DNA of 64,000 nucleotides. It comes from Aquabacterium sp. (GTDB lineage: Bacteria > Pseudomonadota > Gammaproteobacteria > Burkholderiales > Burkholderiaceae_C). This document shows, in pieces, positions 7,884 to 17,166 of the stretch. How positions within the stretch are numbered: the stretch's first letter is position 1; each line of letters begins with the position of its first letter. The notes below the pieces were generated by a model. That model saw only the letters and a list, made by a program, of their open reading frames with translations. It did not search any database and was not told the DNA's origin. The DNA is taken from contig JAHFQM010000001.1 of assembly GCA_023266355.1 (NCBI GenBank), positions 518,115-582,114 of the forward strand. The letters run 5' to 3'. The position numbers and the translations under genes are program-made.

Positions 7884-10800
7884 GGTGCCTCCGGAGCGGG
7901 CAGGTCGTGGGTGGCTGCGGTGGTGGTTGTGGAGGAGGGCTGCTGGCCCTCCAGCTTCACGGCCAGCTTGCGCAGCAGCACGTAGAACACGGGGGTGAGG
8001 AAGAGGCCGAACAGCGTCACGCCCAACATGCCGGAGAACACGGCCACGCCCATGGCATGGCGCATTTCCGAGCCGGCGCCGGTGGACAGCACCAGCGGCA
8101 CCACGCCCATGATGAAAGCGATCGACGTCATCAGGATGGGGCGCAGGCGCAGCTTGCTGGCTTCCAGCGCGGCTTCGACGATGCTGCGTCCGTGGTGCTC
8201 CAGCTCACGGGCGAACTCCACGATCAGGATCGCGTTCTTCGCCGACAGCCCCACCAGCACGAACAGCGCGATCTGCGTGAAGATGTTGTTGTCGCCGTGG
8301 GTGAGGTAGACGCCGGTCAGCGCGCACAGGATGGACATCGGCACGATCAGGATCACGGCCAGCGGCAGCGTCCAGCTTTCGTACTGCGCGGCCAGCACCA
8401 GGAAGACCAGCAGCACGCACAGCGGGAACACATAGACCAGGGTGTTGCCGGCCAGGATCTCCTGGTAGGTCAGGTCGGTCCACTCGATGCCCACGCCCTT
8501 GGGCAGCACCTCGGCGGCGATGCGCTCCATCGCGGCCTGGGCCTGGCCCGAAGACACGCCGGGGGCCGGACCACCGTTGATGTCGGCCGAGACGTAGGCG
8601 TTGTAGCGCTGCACGCGGTCCGGGCCGTACGAGTCCGACATCTTCAGCAGGCTGCCCAGCGGGATCATCTCGCCGGAGTTGCTGCGCACCTTGAGGTTGG
8701 CGATGCTGTCTGGCGAGGCGCGGTAGGGCGCGTCCGCCTGCACCACCACCTGGAAGGTGCGGCCGAACTTGTTGAAGTCGTTGGTGTAGAGCGAGCCCAG
8801 GTTGATCTGCAGGGTGTTGAAGATGCTCGAGAGCGGCACACCCAGCTGCTTGGCCTTGGTGCGGTCCACGTCGGCGAACAGCTGCGGCACGTTGATCTGG
8901 TAGCTGCTGAACACGCCGGCCAGCTCGGGCGTCTGCCAGGCCTTCATCTGCAGGGCCTGCGTGGCCTTGAACAGCTCGTCATAGCCCACGTTGCCGCGGT
9001 CTTCCACGAACAGCTTGAAGCCGCCGATGGTGCCCAGGCCGTTCACCGCGGGTGGCGGGAAGACCATGATGAAGGCGTCCTGGATGGCGCCCAGGCGCTT
9101 GTTGACCTCGGCCGCGATGGCGTCGCCCGACAGGCCGGGGCCCTTGCGCTTGTCGAAGTCGTCCAGCGTGTAGAACACGATGCCGGCGTTGGGCGCGTTG
9201 GTGAAGCCGTTGATCGACAGGCCGGGGAAGGCCACGGCATTGGCCACGCCCGGCACCGACTTGGCGATGTCCGTCATGCGGCGGATGACCGCGTCGGTGC
9301 GCTCCAGCGAGGCGGCATCGGGCAACTGGGCAAAGCCCACCAGGTACTGCTTGTCCTGCGCCGGCACGAAGCCCGAGGGCACGGCCTTGAACACGAAGAA
9401 GGCGCCCACGCACAGCAGCAGGTAGACGCCCATGGTGGCCGTCTTGTGCTTGAGCGTGCCGCCCACGCCGCCTTGGTAGCGGTGCGAGGCGCGGTCAAAG
9501 ACGCGGTTGAAGCGCTTGAAGAAACCGCCCAGCACGGCGTCCATGCCGCGCGAGAGGGCGTCCTTCGGCGCGTCGTGCGGCTTGAGCAGCGCGGCGGCCA
9601 GGGCTGGCGACAGCGTCAGCGAGTTGAAGGCCGAGATCACGGTGGAGATGGCGATCGTCAGCGCGAACTGCTTGTAGAACTGACCCGTCAGGCCCGCCAC
9701 ATACGCGATCGGCACGAACACGGCGCACAGCACCAGCGCGATGGCGATGATGGGCCCGGAGACCTCCTTCATGGCCTGGATGGTGGCCTCGCGCGGCGTC
9801 AGGCCGTTGGCGATGTTGCGCTCGACGTTTTCCACCACCACGATGGCGTCGTCCACCACGATGCCAATGGCCAGCACCAGGCCGAACAGCGACAGCGTGT
9901 TGATCGAGAAGCCGAAGGCCAGCAGCACGGCGAAGGTGCCGACGATGGACACGGGCACGGCCAGCAGCGGGATCAGCGAAGCGCGCCAGGTCTGCAGGAA
10001 GACGATGACCACCAGCACCACCAGGGCCACGGCCTCGATCAGGGTCTTGACCACGGCGTCGATGGACGCGCTCACGAACTGCGTGGGGTCATAGACGATG
10101 TCGAAATCGACGTCGGCGGGGAAGTCCTTCTTCAGCTCGGCCATGAGCTTGCGCACATCGGCCGACAGCTGCAGCGCGTTGGCATTCGGCGCCTCGAAGA
10201 TGCCCATGCCGATGGCCGGCTTGTTGTTGAGCAGCGAGCGCAGCGCGTACTGGTTGGCGCCCAGTTCGATGCGGGCCACGTCACGCAGGCGGGTGATGCC
10301 GCCGTCGGCGTTCGTCTTGACGATGATGTTGCCGAACTCTTCCTCGGTCTGCAGGCGGCCCGAGGCGTTCACCGACAGCTGGAACGGTGCTTTGGTGTCG
10401 GGCGGTGCGCCGATCACGCCGGCGGCCACCTGCACGTTCTGCTCGCGGATGGAGGCCACCACGTCGCTGGCCGTCAGGCTGCGCTGGGCCACTTTTTGCG
10501 GGTCCAGCCAGATGCGCATGGCGTAGTCGCCCGCACCGAACACCTGCACATCGCCCATGCCGCTCAGGCGCGCCAGGCGGTCCTTCACGTTGAGCGTGGC
10601 GTAGTTGCGCAGGTAGACGTCGTCGTAGCTGCCCTTGGGCGACAGCAGGTGGACCACCATCGTCAGGTTGGGCGAGCTCTTGATGGTCGTCACACCGATC
10701 TGGCGGACCTCCTCGGGCAGGCGCGGCAAGGCGCGCTGCACGCGGTTTTGCACCTGGGTCTGGGCCTGGTCAACGTCGGTGCCGATCTTGAAGGTCACCG

Positions 10801-11077
10801 TCAGCGTCAGGGCGCCGTCGGTGGTGGCTTGCGAGGACATGTAGAGCATGTTCTCGACGCCGTTGATCTGCTCTTCCAGCGGCGCGGCCACGGTTTCGGC
10901 GATCACCTTGGGGTTGGCGCCGGGGAACTGCGCGCGCACCACCACGGAGGGCGGCACCACTTCCGGGTACTCGGAGATGGGCAGTCGCACGATGGCGATG
11001 GTGCCCGCGATGAAGATGAGGATGGACAGCACGGCCGCGAAGATCGGCCGGTCCACGAAGAAGCGTGAGAAGTTCAT
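7880..11077 (-). CDS. RND multidrug efflux pump, inner-membrane permease (HAE-1 family)
   Basis: Proton-driven drug exporter of the inner membrane, 1065 residues, the usual size for AcrB/MexF. It starts MNFSRFFVDRPIFAAVLSI, a classic HAE-1 N-terminus, and contains the transmembrane-4 proton relay GIVVDDAIVVVENVERN with both aspartates, plus the periplasmic porter loops between segments 1-2 and 7-8. The adaptor gene precedes it and the channel gene follows with an ATGA overlap. Within the family it looks closest to MexF/CeoB, which export chloramphenicol, trimethoprim and quinolones; that substrate range is inferred from operon structure, not shown. Confidence 0.94.
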   Translation of the reverse strand: MNFSRFFVDRPIFAAVLSILIFIAGTIAIVRLPISEYPEVVPPSVVVRAQFPGANPKVIAETVAAPLEEQINGVENMLYMSSQATTDGALTLTVTFKIGTDVDQAQTQVQNRVQRALPRLPEEVRQIGVTTIKSSPNLTMVVHLLSPKGSYDDVYLRNYATLNVKDRLARLSGMGDVQVFGAGDYAMRIWLDPQKVAQRSLTASDVVASIREQNVQVAAGVIGAPPDTKAPFQLSVNASGRLQTEEEFGNIIVKTNADGGITRLRDVARIELGANQYALRSLLNNKPAIGMGIFEAPNANALQLSADVRKLMAELKKDFPADVDFDIVYDPTQFVSASIDAVVKTLIEAVALVVLVVIVFLQTWRASLIPLLAVPVSIVGTFAVLLAFGFSINTLSLFGLVLAIGIVVDDAIVVVENVERNIANGLTPREATIQAMKEVSGPIIAIALVLCAVFVPIAYVAGLTGQFYKQFALTIAISTVISAFNSLTLSPALAAALLKPHDAPKDALSRGMDAVLGGFFKRFNRVFDRASHRYQGGVGGTLKHKTATMGVYLLLCVGAFFVFKAVPSGFVPAQDKQYLVGFAQLPDAASLERTDAVIRRMTDIAKSVPGVANAVAFPGLSINGFTNAPNAGIVFYTLDDFDKRKGPGLSGDAIAAEVNKRLGAIQDAFIMVFPPPAVNGLGTIGGFKLFVEDRGNVGYDELFKATQALQMKAWQTPELAGVFSSYQINVPQLFADVDRTKAKQLGVPLSSIFNTLQINLGSLYTNDFNKFGRTFQVVVQADAPYRASPDSIANLKVRSNSGEMIPLGSLLKMSDSYGPDRVQRYNAYVSADINGGPAPGVSSGQAQAAMERIAAEVLPKGVGIEWTDLTYQEILAGNTLVYVFPLCVLLVFLVLAAQYESWTLPLAVILIVPMSILCALTGVYLTHGDNNIFTQIALFVLVGLSAKNAILIVEFARELEHHGRSIVEAALEASKLRLRPILMTSIAFIMGVVPLVLSTGAGSEMRHAMGVAVFSGMLGVTLFGLFLTPVFYVLLRKLAVKLEGQQPSSTTTTAATHDLPAPEAP

Positions 11078-11087
11078 GGTGTGGGCC

Positions 11088-12338
11088 TCACTTGGCGGCG
11101 GTGGCGGCGGAGGCAGCAGACGTTGCGGCGGCGGATGCGGCCGGGCCGCTCATGGGCACCAGCTGCGGCGCCACGGGGGCGCCAGGGCGCACGCGCTGCA
11201 GGCCATCGACGATGACGCGCTCGCCGGCCTTCAGGCCCGCGGTGATGACGCGCAGGTCGCCGACCTGGGTGCCGAGCTGGACTGGGCGGTAGGCGGGCTG
11301 GTTCTTGTCATCGACCACCCAGACGAACTTGCGGTTCTGGTCGGTGCCGATGGCGCGCTCGGCCACCAGGGCCGAGGCGGCGCCGGCCTGGTTGTCGTTG
11401 CCGATCTGCACCTTGGCGAACAGGCCGGGCGTGAGCAGGCCGTCTTTGTTGTCCACCACGGCGCGCATGCGCACGCTGCCGGCCTGCGGGTCGATCTGGT
11501 TGTCCACGAACTCCAGGCGGCCCTCGTGCGGGAAGCCGTCTTCGTTGGCCAGGCCCAAGCGCACCTTCAGCGCCTTGGGGTTGCTGCGGGCCAGCTTGCC
11601 CACTTGCAGGAAGGTGCCCTCGTCGCCATTGAAGCTCACGTACATCGGGTTGGCCGACACCAGCGTGGTCAGCACCGTGTTGCCGTCCACCAGGTTGCCG
11701 GTGGTGACTTCGGCCTTGCCGACGCGGCCGTCGAAGGGCGCGCGCACCTGCGTCCATTCCAGGTTCAGGCGGGCCGATTGCAGCGAGGCCTTGTCGGCGC
11801 GGGCGGCGGCTTCCAGCTGGCGTGCGGTGGACTGGCGCTCGTCGTGGTCGCGCTGGGCGATGGCGTTGTCGGCCAGCAGGCGCTGCGCACGCACCAGTTC
11901 GGCTTGGGCCAGCTCGGCCTTCAGTTGCGAGCTGGCGGCGGCGGCTTCCAGTCGCGCTGCCTCGGCCTGGTAGGGGCGCGGGTCGATGACGAACAGCACA
12001 TCGCCCTTGTGCACCAGCGCGCCGGGCTGCAGGCGCACCTGCTCGACGGTGCCGGCCACGCGCGGACGCAGCTGGGCGCGCTCGATGGCCTCGATGACGC
12101 CGGAGAAGCTGCGCTCCTGCGTCACCTGGCGGGTGATGACCTCGGCCACGCTCACGGGCGCGGCTTGCGGGGCCTGGGGCGCGGCGGCCTGGGCGGTTTG
12201 TTCCTTGCCGCAGCCGCTCAGGCTCAGGGCGGCTGCGCTCAGGGCGCCGACGGTGATAGTGGTGGCGATGGCCTGGGCCACGGGGCGCAGGCGGGTGCGG
12301 GCGTGGGTCCGGAGGTCAGGACGGGATGTGGCGGTCAT
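11088..12338 (-). CDS. RND efflux periplasmic adaptor (membrane fusion protein, AcrA/MexE type)
   Basis: 416-residue adaptor bridging pump and channel. A lipoprotein signal ends in LSLSGC, then comes the barrel-sandwich/lipoyl half (RPRVAGTVEQVRLQPGALV), a helical hairpin rich in Ala, Gln and Glu, the second lipoyl half (VRAPFDGRVGKAEVTTGNLV) and the membrane-proximal domain. An Ala-rich low-complexity tail closes the protein. Its ATG overlaps the stop of the upstream esterase-like gene (ATGA), showing that this gene is part of the same operon. Corresponds to ceoA by position. Confidence 0.92.
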   Translation of the reverse strand: MTATSRPDLRTHARTRLRPVAQAIATTITVGALSAAALSLSGCGKEQTAQAAAPQAPQAAPVSVAEVITRQVTQERSFSGVIEAIERAQLRPRVAGTVEQVRLQPGALVHKGDVLFVIDPRPYQAEAARLEAAAASSQLKAELAQAELVRAQRLLADNAIAQRDHDERQSTARQLEAAARADKASLQSARLNLEWTQVRAPFDGRVGKAEVTTGNLVDGNTVLTTLVSANPMYVSFNGDEGTFLQVGKLARSNPKALKVRLGLANEDGFPHEGRLEFVDNQIDPQAGSVRMRAVVDNKDGLLTPGLFAKVQIGNDNQAGAASALVAERAIGTDQNRKFVWVVDDKNQPAYRPVQLGTQVGDLRVITAGLKAGERVIVDGLQRVRPGAPVAPQLVPMSGPAASAAATSAASAATAAK

Positions 12339-13231
12339 GGTTGGGCTCCCTTGGCGGATGTGTTGGGTGTGCTGGATGTGGAAGACGGATGGGCGTTCTG
12401 GCCGATGTCGGCCATGAAGCGTTTCATGGCGAGGATGCAGGGGTCGTCGGCGGTGATCTCGCAGCGGTCCTGGTTGTCCTTGACGTCGGCGGGGGGAAGG
12501 GCGATGTCGCTGGCGTGGTTGCCGGCCTGGCGCAGCTTGTCGGCGTAGGCCACGGCCTCGTCGGCCAGGGGGTCGCCCTCGGTGTGGAAGATCAGGGCCG
12601 GCGGCAGCTCGCCCAGGCGGCGCGCTTTCAGCGGGCTGGCATAGGGGTGGAGGCGGTCGGCCGGGCGTGGCAGGTAGCGGCGGTAGCTGTCGGCCAGGGT
12701 GCGGGCCATCGCGCCGCCGTCCTGGGCCTCATCGGCACAGCGCATGGAGTGGCAACCCAGGCTGGCATCGAGCATGGGCATCACCAGGATCTGCCCGGCC
12801 AGCGGCGGGCCATGGCGGTCGCGGCTGACCAGGGCCGACACCGCCGCCAGGTTGCCGCCGGCTTCCACGCCACCCACGAACAGGTGCGTGCCCTTCCACC
12901 CCAGCTGGCGCTTGTGCGCGCTGACCTGTCCCAGTACCGCGTGGGCGTCCTCAACGGCGGCGGGGAAGGGGCGCTCGGGCGCCAGGGCGTAACTCGGGGC
13001 CAGCACATGGACCTCGCAGGCATCGGCCACCACCCGCAGGCAGTGGTTGGCTTCTTCGAGGTCATCGACCACGAAGCCGCCGGGGTGGAAAAACACCAGC
13101 AAGCTGCCGCAACCCAGCGGGTGGGCGGGCGACTTGTACAGCTTGAGGTGCAGCGGGCCGCTGTGGCCGGGCCAGTCGAACTGGGCGTCGGCCAGGGCGT
13201 TGGCGCCCGACGTGCAGGGGTCAGTGGACAT
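12335..13231 (-). CDS. Alpha/beta-hydrolase-fold protein (LlpE-like), lacking the nucleophilic serine
   Basis: A 298-residue protein of the hormone-sensitive-lipase class: oxyanion motif FFHPGGF (residues 47-53), APSYALAPERPFPAA, and the acid region HTEGDPLADEA with Asp220. The nucleophile elbow, normally GDSAGG, reads GVEAGG (residues 121-126), so serine is replaced by Glu123, and no catalytic histidine follows the acid. It is therefore probably not an esterase. In Burkholderia the ceo efflux operon begins with llpE, described as lipase-like, and this gene has the same place. Start ATG 13231 is preferred over the longer frame to 13315, which would run through the LysR operator region. Confidence 0.8.
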   Translation of the reverse strand: MSTDPCTSGANALADAQFDWPGHSGPLHLKLYKSPAHPLGCGSLLVFFHPGGFVVDDLEEANHCLRVVADACEVHVLAPSYALAPERPFPAAVEDAHAVLGQVSAHKRQLGWKGTHLFVGGVEAGGNLAAVSALVSRDRHGPPLAGQILVMPMLDASLGCHSMRCADEAQDGGAMARTLADSYRRYLPRPADRLHPYASPLKARRLGELPPALIFHTEGDPLADEAVAYADKLRQAGNHASDIALPPADVKDNQDRCEITADDPCILAMKRFMADIGQNAHPSSTSSTPNTSAKGAQP

Positions 13232-13285
13232 GGCGCAGGCAGGGCAGTGGGGACATCGTGGGATGCACTGTATTGACTTTCTTTT

Positions 13286-13332
13286 ATTCAATAAACTCGC
13301 ACTTATTGAAATCACTGTTCAGGAATTTGAAC
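13286..13332. promoter_or_regulatory. LysR-type operator: two inverted repeats between efflux operon and regulator
   Basis: The 102-bp divergent gap is clearly AT-richer than its surroundings. It contains ATTCAATAA (13286-13294) facing TTATTGAAA (13303-13311) across 8 bases, matching at 8 of 9 positions, and a second perfect repeat GTTCA-GGAATT-TGAAC (13317-13332) that ends just before the regulator ATG at 13334. This is the layout expected for a LysR protein controlling a divergent operon and itself. Binding is inferred. Confidence 0.6.
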
Positions 13333-13333
13333 A

Positions 13334-14236
13334 ATGGACAAGCTCAAAGCCTTCGCAGCCTTCGTCAAGGTGGTGGACACAGGCGGTTTCACACGCGCCA
13401 GCGAGGCCCTGGGCATGCCCAAGGCCACCGTGTCCACCCTGGTGCAGGACCTGGAGGCCGAGCTGGGCACCCGCCTGCTGCACCGCTCGACCCGCCGCGT
13501 CACGCTGACGGCCGATGGCGCCGCCTACTACGAGCGTTGCGTGCAGGTGCTCGACGATGTGCGCGAGGCCGACGAGTCGGTCTCCTCCCGCCAGGGCGCG
13601 CCCAGCGGTCGGCTGCGCGTGGACATGACCTCGGCCATGGCCCGCTACCTGGTGCGCGAAGCCGTGCCCGAGTTCTTGCGCCGCCACCCCGGCATCGCAC
13701 TGGAGTTGGGCTGCACCGACCGTCCCATCAACCTCGTCAGCGAGGGCGTGGACTGCGTCATCCGCGTCGGCGCCATCCAGGACTCGGCGCTGGCGGCGCG
13801 GCGCATCGGCTCCATGCGCTTCCTGACCTGCGCGGCGCCGTCCTACCTGGCGGCCCATGGCACGCCGACGCACCCGCAGGCGCTCCACGGCCACCGCTGG
13901 ATCAACTACTTCGATGGCAGCGGCGTGGTGGGCTGGGACTTCGTGAAAGACGGCGAACGCCTGGCGCTGAAGTTCGACGGCGGTCTGGCCCTCAACGACT
14001 CCAACGTTTACGAAGATGCCTGCGTGGCCGGCCTGGGCGTGGGCCAGTTGCCCGCCTTCCTGGTGGAGTGGCACGAGCGCGCCGGCCGCCTCGTGCCCCT
14101 GCTGGCGGACTGGCAGGTCGAGTCCTTGCCGGTGCACGCGGTTTACCCGTCCAACCGCCACCTTTCCACCAAGGTGCAGGCCTTCGTGGAGTGGGTCGCG
14201 GAGGTGTTCGAAGCCATGCCGGCGATGCGACGCTGA
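13334..14236 (+). CDS. LysR-family transcriptional regulator (CeoR-like)
   Basis: 300-residue LysR regulator. Residues 1-62 form the winged helix (GGFTRASEALGMPKATVSTL then LGTRLLHRSTRRVTLTADG) and the rest is the two-lobed effector domain. It is transcribed away from the efflux operon across a palindrome-rich gap, so it is probably the operon's activator or repressor; CeoR of Burkholderia responds to salicylate, but the ligand here is unknown. The ATG at 13334 fits the family N-terminus exactly (MDKLKAFAAFVKVVDTG). Confidence 0.92.
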   Translation: MDKLKAFAAFVKVVDTGGFTRASEALGMPKATVSTLVQDLEAELGTRLLHRSTRRVTLTADGAAYYERCVQVLDDVREADESVSSRQGAPSGRLRVDMTSAMARYLVREAVPEFLRRHPGIALELGCTDRPINLVSEGVDCVIRVGAIQDSALAARRIGSMRFLTCAAPSYLAAHGTPTHPQALHGHRWINYFDGSGVVGWDFVKDGERLALKFDGGLALNDSNVYEDACVAGLGVGQLPAFLVEWHERAGRLVPLLADWQVESLPVHAVYPSNRHLSTKVQAFVEWVAEVFEAMPAMRR

Positions 14237-14271
14237 CATGCCATCATGTGGGCCCACTTGCCTGACCGACC

Positions 14272-15990
14272 ATGGCCTCCCCGCCCAAGCCTTCGCCCCT
14301 GCCGCCTGCCGATGCCGTGATCGAGGGCTGGCGCGGACACAGCACCTGGCGCGTGCGCAAGCTCAGCCGGCGCGATGTGGTGGCCGGTCTGTGCGTGGCA
14401 GGTCTGCTGCTGCCCGAGGCCGTGGCCTATGCCGGCCTGGCCCATTTGCCGGTGACCCACGCGCTGGTGGCCATGGTGGTCGGTCTGGCGGTGTACGCCC
14501 TGTTCGGTGGCAGCCGTTTCGCCGTGGTGGCGCCGACCTCGTCCACGGCCAGCCTGTCGGCCGCCGCCGCGTGGTCGCTCTCGGGTGGCGCGTCAGCGGG
14601 CGGGCTGGACTACGCGACGGTGCTGATGGCACTGACGCTCTCGGCCGGCGCCATGCTCTGCTTGCTGGCCGCGGCGCGCCAGGGGCAGTTGTCGGCGTAT
14701 GTCTCGCGGCCGGTGTTGCGGGGCTTTGCCTTTGGCCTGGCCATCACCATCGTGGTTCGCCAACTGCCGGATGCCCTCGGCTTGACCTTGCCAAGCCAGG
14801 GCCAGTCAACCCTCCAGTTGTTGGGCTACACCCTGAGCCACGTGGACCGATGGCACCTGCCCAGCCTGGGTGTGGCCGTGCTGGCCGGTGTGGGGCTGGT
14901 GGTGTTGCGCCGCTGGCCGGCCTGGCCTGCCTCTTTGCTGGTGATGCTGGGCGCGATGCTGGCTTCCAGGGGCCTGGGCCTGGAGGGCTGGGGCGTGCAG
15001 TCGGTCGGGGCGCTCGCGGCACCCTCCTGGCATTGGCAGATGCCGGCACTGAGCCTGGACGTCTGGCTGCATGTGGTCGAGCTGGCCTTTGGCTTGTTGA
15101 TCCTCGTGTTCGCCGAGTCGTGGGGCAGCATCCGCAGCCTGGCCTTGGCCCAGGGAGACCGCGTCGATGCCAACCGCGAGCTGTGGGTGCTGGGCGGCTG
15201 CAATGTGGTGTCGGCCCTGCTGCAGGGCATGCCGGTGGGTGCGGGCTTCTCTGCCAGTGCGGCCAACGCGGCCAGCGGCGCCACCAGCAAGGCCGCGGCG
15301 GCGTGTGCCCTGGTCGTCGTTGGCATCGTCATGGTCTGGGCCCTGCCCGAGCTGCGCTGGTTGCCGCGTCCGGTGTTGGCCGTGGCCGTCATCGCCGCCC
15401 TGTGGCACGCGCTGAACCCGAGGCCGCTGCGCGATGTCTGGCGCATGAACCGCGACCGCGAACTGGTGGTGGGCTCGGTGCTGGCGGTGCTGTTGCTGGG
15501 CGTGCTGCACGGCATGCTGGCGGCCATCGGCCTGTCATTGCTGGCATCCTTGCGGCGCTTCAGCCAGCCCGTGCTGCATGAGTTGGGGCGGCTGGATGGC
15601 AGCGATCACTTTGTGGTCCTGGGCACCCACCCCGATGCGCTCACCACCCCCGGTGTGATGGTGCTGCGGCCGGAAGAGCCCCTCTTCTTTGCCAGCGCCG
15701 AGCGCGTCGTGGGCGAGGTCTCGCGCAGGCTGCACGCGCTCGATGCCGCGCCGCAGGGCGTGCACACCGTGGTGCTGAGCCTGGAGGAAACCGCCGACCT
15801 CGACAGCACCGCCGCCGAATGCCTGCTGGAACTGGACCGCCACCTGCAACGGCAAGGCCAGCGCCTGTTGCTGTCCCGTGTCAAAGACCCGGTGCGCGAG
15901 TTGCTCACCCGCTGCGATCCGCCCGGCCTGGGTGCACAGGGGCGCATGTTCATGAGCGTGGCCGATGCGGTGAGGGCCAGCCAGCGCTGA
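14272..15990 (+). CDS. SulP-family anion transporter with C-terminal STAS domain
   Basis: 572-residue inner-membrane carrier. The first conserved helices read RRDVVAGLCVAGLLLPEAVAY, where the SulP signature lies, followed by GGSRFAVVAPTSSTAS; about 12 membrane segments run to residue 430. A STAS domain occupies the C-terminus (VLRPEEPLFFASAERVVGEV, then LEETADLDSTAAECL). Substrate could be sulfate, bicarbonate or a dicarboxylate; nothing nearby decides. It begins 35 bases after the LysR gene on the same strand, so read-through is possible, but no functional link is evident. Confidence 0.88.
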   Translation: MASPPKPSPLPPADAVIEGWRGHSTWRVRKLSRRDVVAGLCVAGLLLPEAVAYAGLAHLPVTHALVAMVVGLAVYALFGGSRFAVVAPTSSTASLSAAAAWSLSGGASAGGLDYATVLMALTLSAGAMLCLLAAARQGQLSAYVSRPVLRGFAFGLAITIVVRQLPDALGLTLPSQGQSTLQLLGYTLSHVDRWHLPSLGVAVLAGVGLVVLRRWPAWPASLLVMLGAMLASRGLGLEGWGVQSVGALAAPSWHWQMPALSLDVWLHVVELAFGLLILVFAESWGSIRSLALAQGDRVDANRELWVLGGCNVVSALLQGMPVGAGFSASAANAASGATSKAAAACALVVVGIVMVWALPELRWLPRPVLAVAVIAALWHALNPRPLRDVWRMNRDRELVVGSVLAVLLLGVLHGMLAAIGLSLLASLRRFSQPVLHELGRLDGSDHFVVLGTHPDALTTPGVMVLRPEEPLFFASAERVVGEVSRRLHALDAAPQGVHTVVLSLEETADLDSTAAECLLELDRHLQRQGQRLLLSRVKDPVRELLTRCDPPGLGAQGRMFMSVADAVRASQR

Positions 15991-16015
15991 AGCTGGCGCC
16001 CGGCGCCTGGCGCTT

Positions 16016-16933
16016 TCAGCCCTGCTGGCGTCGCTGCAGTTCGCAGAACAGGCCCGACTGGTCCAGATCGGCCATGCCGTGGGCGGCGGCATCGGCGTAG
16101 AGCCCGGCCAGCGCCTGGGTGATGGGCGCGTCGAAGGCCATCTCGCCGGCCGTGTGCAAAGCGTTGCGCAGGTCCTTGAGCTGGATGGCCAGGGAGCCGC
16201 GTTTGGCGAAATCCCCCTCGACCATGCGCTGGCCATGCACCTCCAGGATGCGGCTTTCGGCGAAGCCACCGCGCAGCGCCTCGCGCACCTTGGCCGGGTC
16301 CGCCCCGCCGCGCTCGACCAGCAGCAGCGCTTCGGCCACCGCGCCGATGGTGATGCCCACGATCATCTGGTTGGCCAGCTTGGCCAGTTGCCCCGAACCC
16401 GCCGGGCCGACGTGCACCGGCCTGCCCAGCACCGACAGCACCGGCACGGCCGCGTCGAAATCGGCCGCATCGCCACCGGCCATGATGGCCAGCGTGCCGG
16501 CTTGCGCGCCGAGCGTGCCGCCCGAGACCGGCGCGTCCAGCACGCGCACGCCACGGGCTCCCAGGTCGCGCGCATGGGCCTGGGCTTGGGCCGGCAGGAT
16601 GGAGCCCATGTCGATGAACAGGCAGCCCGGGCGCATGGCATCGGCCGCCGAGGCTCCGAGGCCCGAGGGCTCGAACACCACCTGCCGCACCACTTTGCCG
16701 TTGTCCAGCATGGTGATGACGACATCGGCCTGGGCCACGGCCGCCGCAGGGGTGTCGGCCACCCGCGCGCCATCGCCGGCCAGCGCTTCTGCCTTGCTGC
16801 GTGTGCGGTTCCAGACCGTGACGGTGTGACCGGCCTGCAGCAGGCGGCGGGCCATGGGTTGACCCATCAGGCCACAGCCCAAAAGAGCGATGTGAGCAGC
16901 GACGTGAGCGGCGTGCGCAGCGGTGTTCGGCAT
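16016..16933 (-). CDS. NAD(P)-dependent beta-hydroxyacid dehydrogenase (3-hydroxyisobutyrate dehydrogenase / tartronate semialdehyde reductase family)
   Basis: 305-residue oxidoreductase of the 3-hydroxyisobutyrate dehydrogenase superfamily. The N-terminal Rossmann motif is LLGCGLMGQPMARRLLQAGH, the substrate-binding motif DAPVSGGTLGAQAGTLAIMAGG lies near residue 130, and the catalytic lysine sits in GSGQLAKLANQ. Glyoxylate-cycle tartronate semialdehyde reductase (GlxR) or succinic-semialdehyde reductase are as likely as hydroxyisobutyrate; the residues visible do not separate them. It is convergent with the SulP gene (25 bases apart) and has no pathway partner in view. Confidence 0.85.
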   Translation of the reverse strand: MPNTAAHAAHVAAHIALLGCGLMGQPMARRLLQAGHTVTVWNRTRSKAEALAGDGARVADTPAAAVAQADVVITMLDNGKVVRQVVFEPSGLGASAADAMRPGCLFIDMGSILPAQAQAHARDLGARGVRVLDAPVSGGTLGAQAGTLAIMAGGDAADFDAAVPVLSVLGRPVHVGPAGSGQLAKLANQMIVGITIGAVAEALLLVERGGADPAKVREALRGGFAESRILEVHGQRMVEGDFAKRGSLAIQLKDLRNALHTAGEMAFDAPITQALAGLYADAAAHGMADLDQSGLFCELQRRQQG

Positions 16934-17166
16934 GGGCGGGAGGCCGCAGAAACGGCAAGGATTCCAGACTTGGCGTATTGTCCGGGATGCAACACACGGT
17001 CAGGCAGCTGCGCCACTGCCTGTGCGAAATACCACGAATTTGGCGAAAACCCCAGGCGGATCCCTCGTTTGAAGGACAGCCACATGCTGGAATTTCAGCG
17101 AACATCGGCACATCGGTCGCTCGGCACCTGTCCGGCGCAGGCGGCCCGGAACTCATTCACACACAC

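Noticed and set aside
7805-11068. Open frame of 1087 codons on the plus strand opposite the RND pump
   Set aside because: It is the antisense shadow of a gene with strong family signatures; its product is rich in His, Gln, Arg and Val without any motif, as expected for a high-GC reverse frame.
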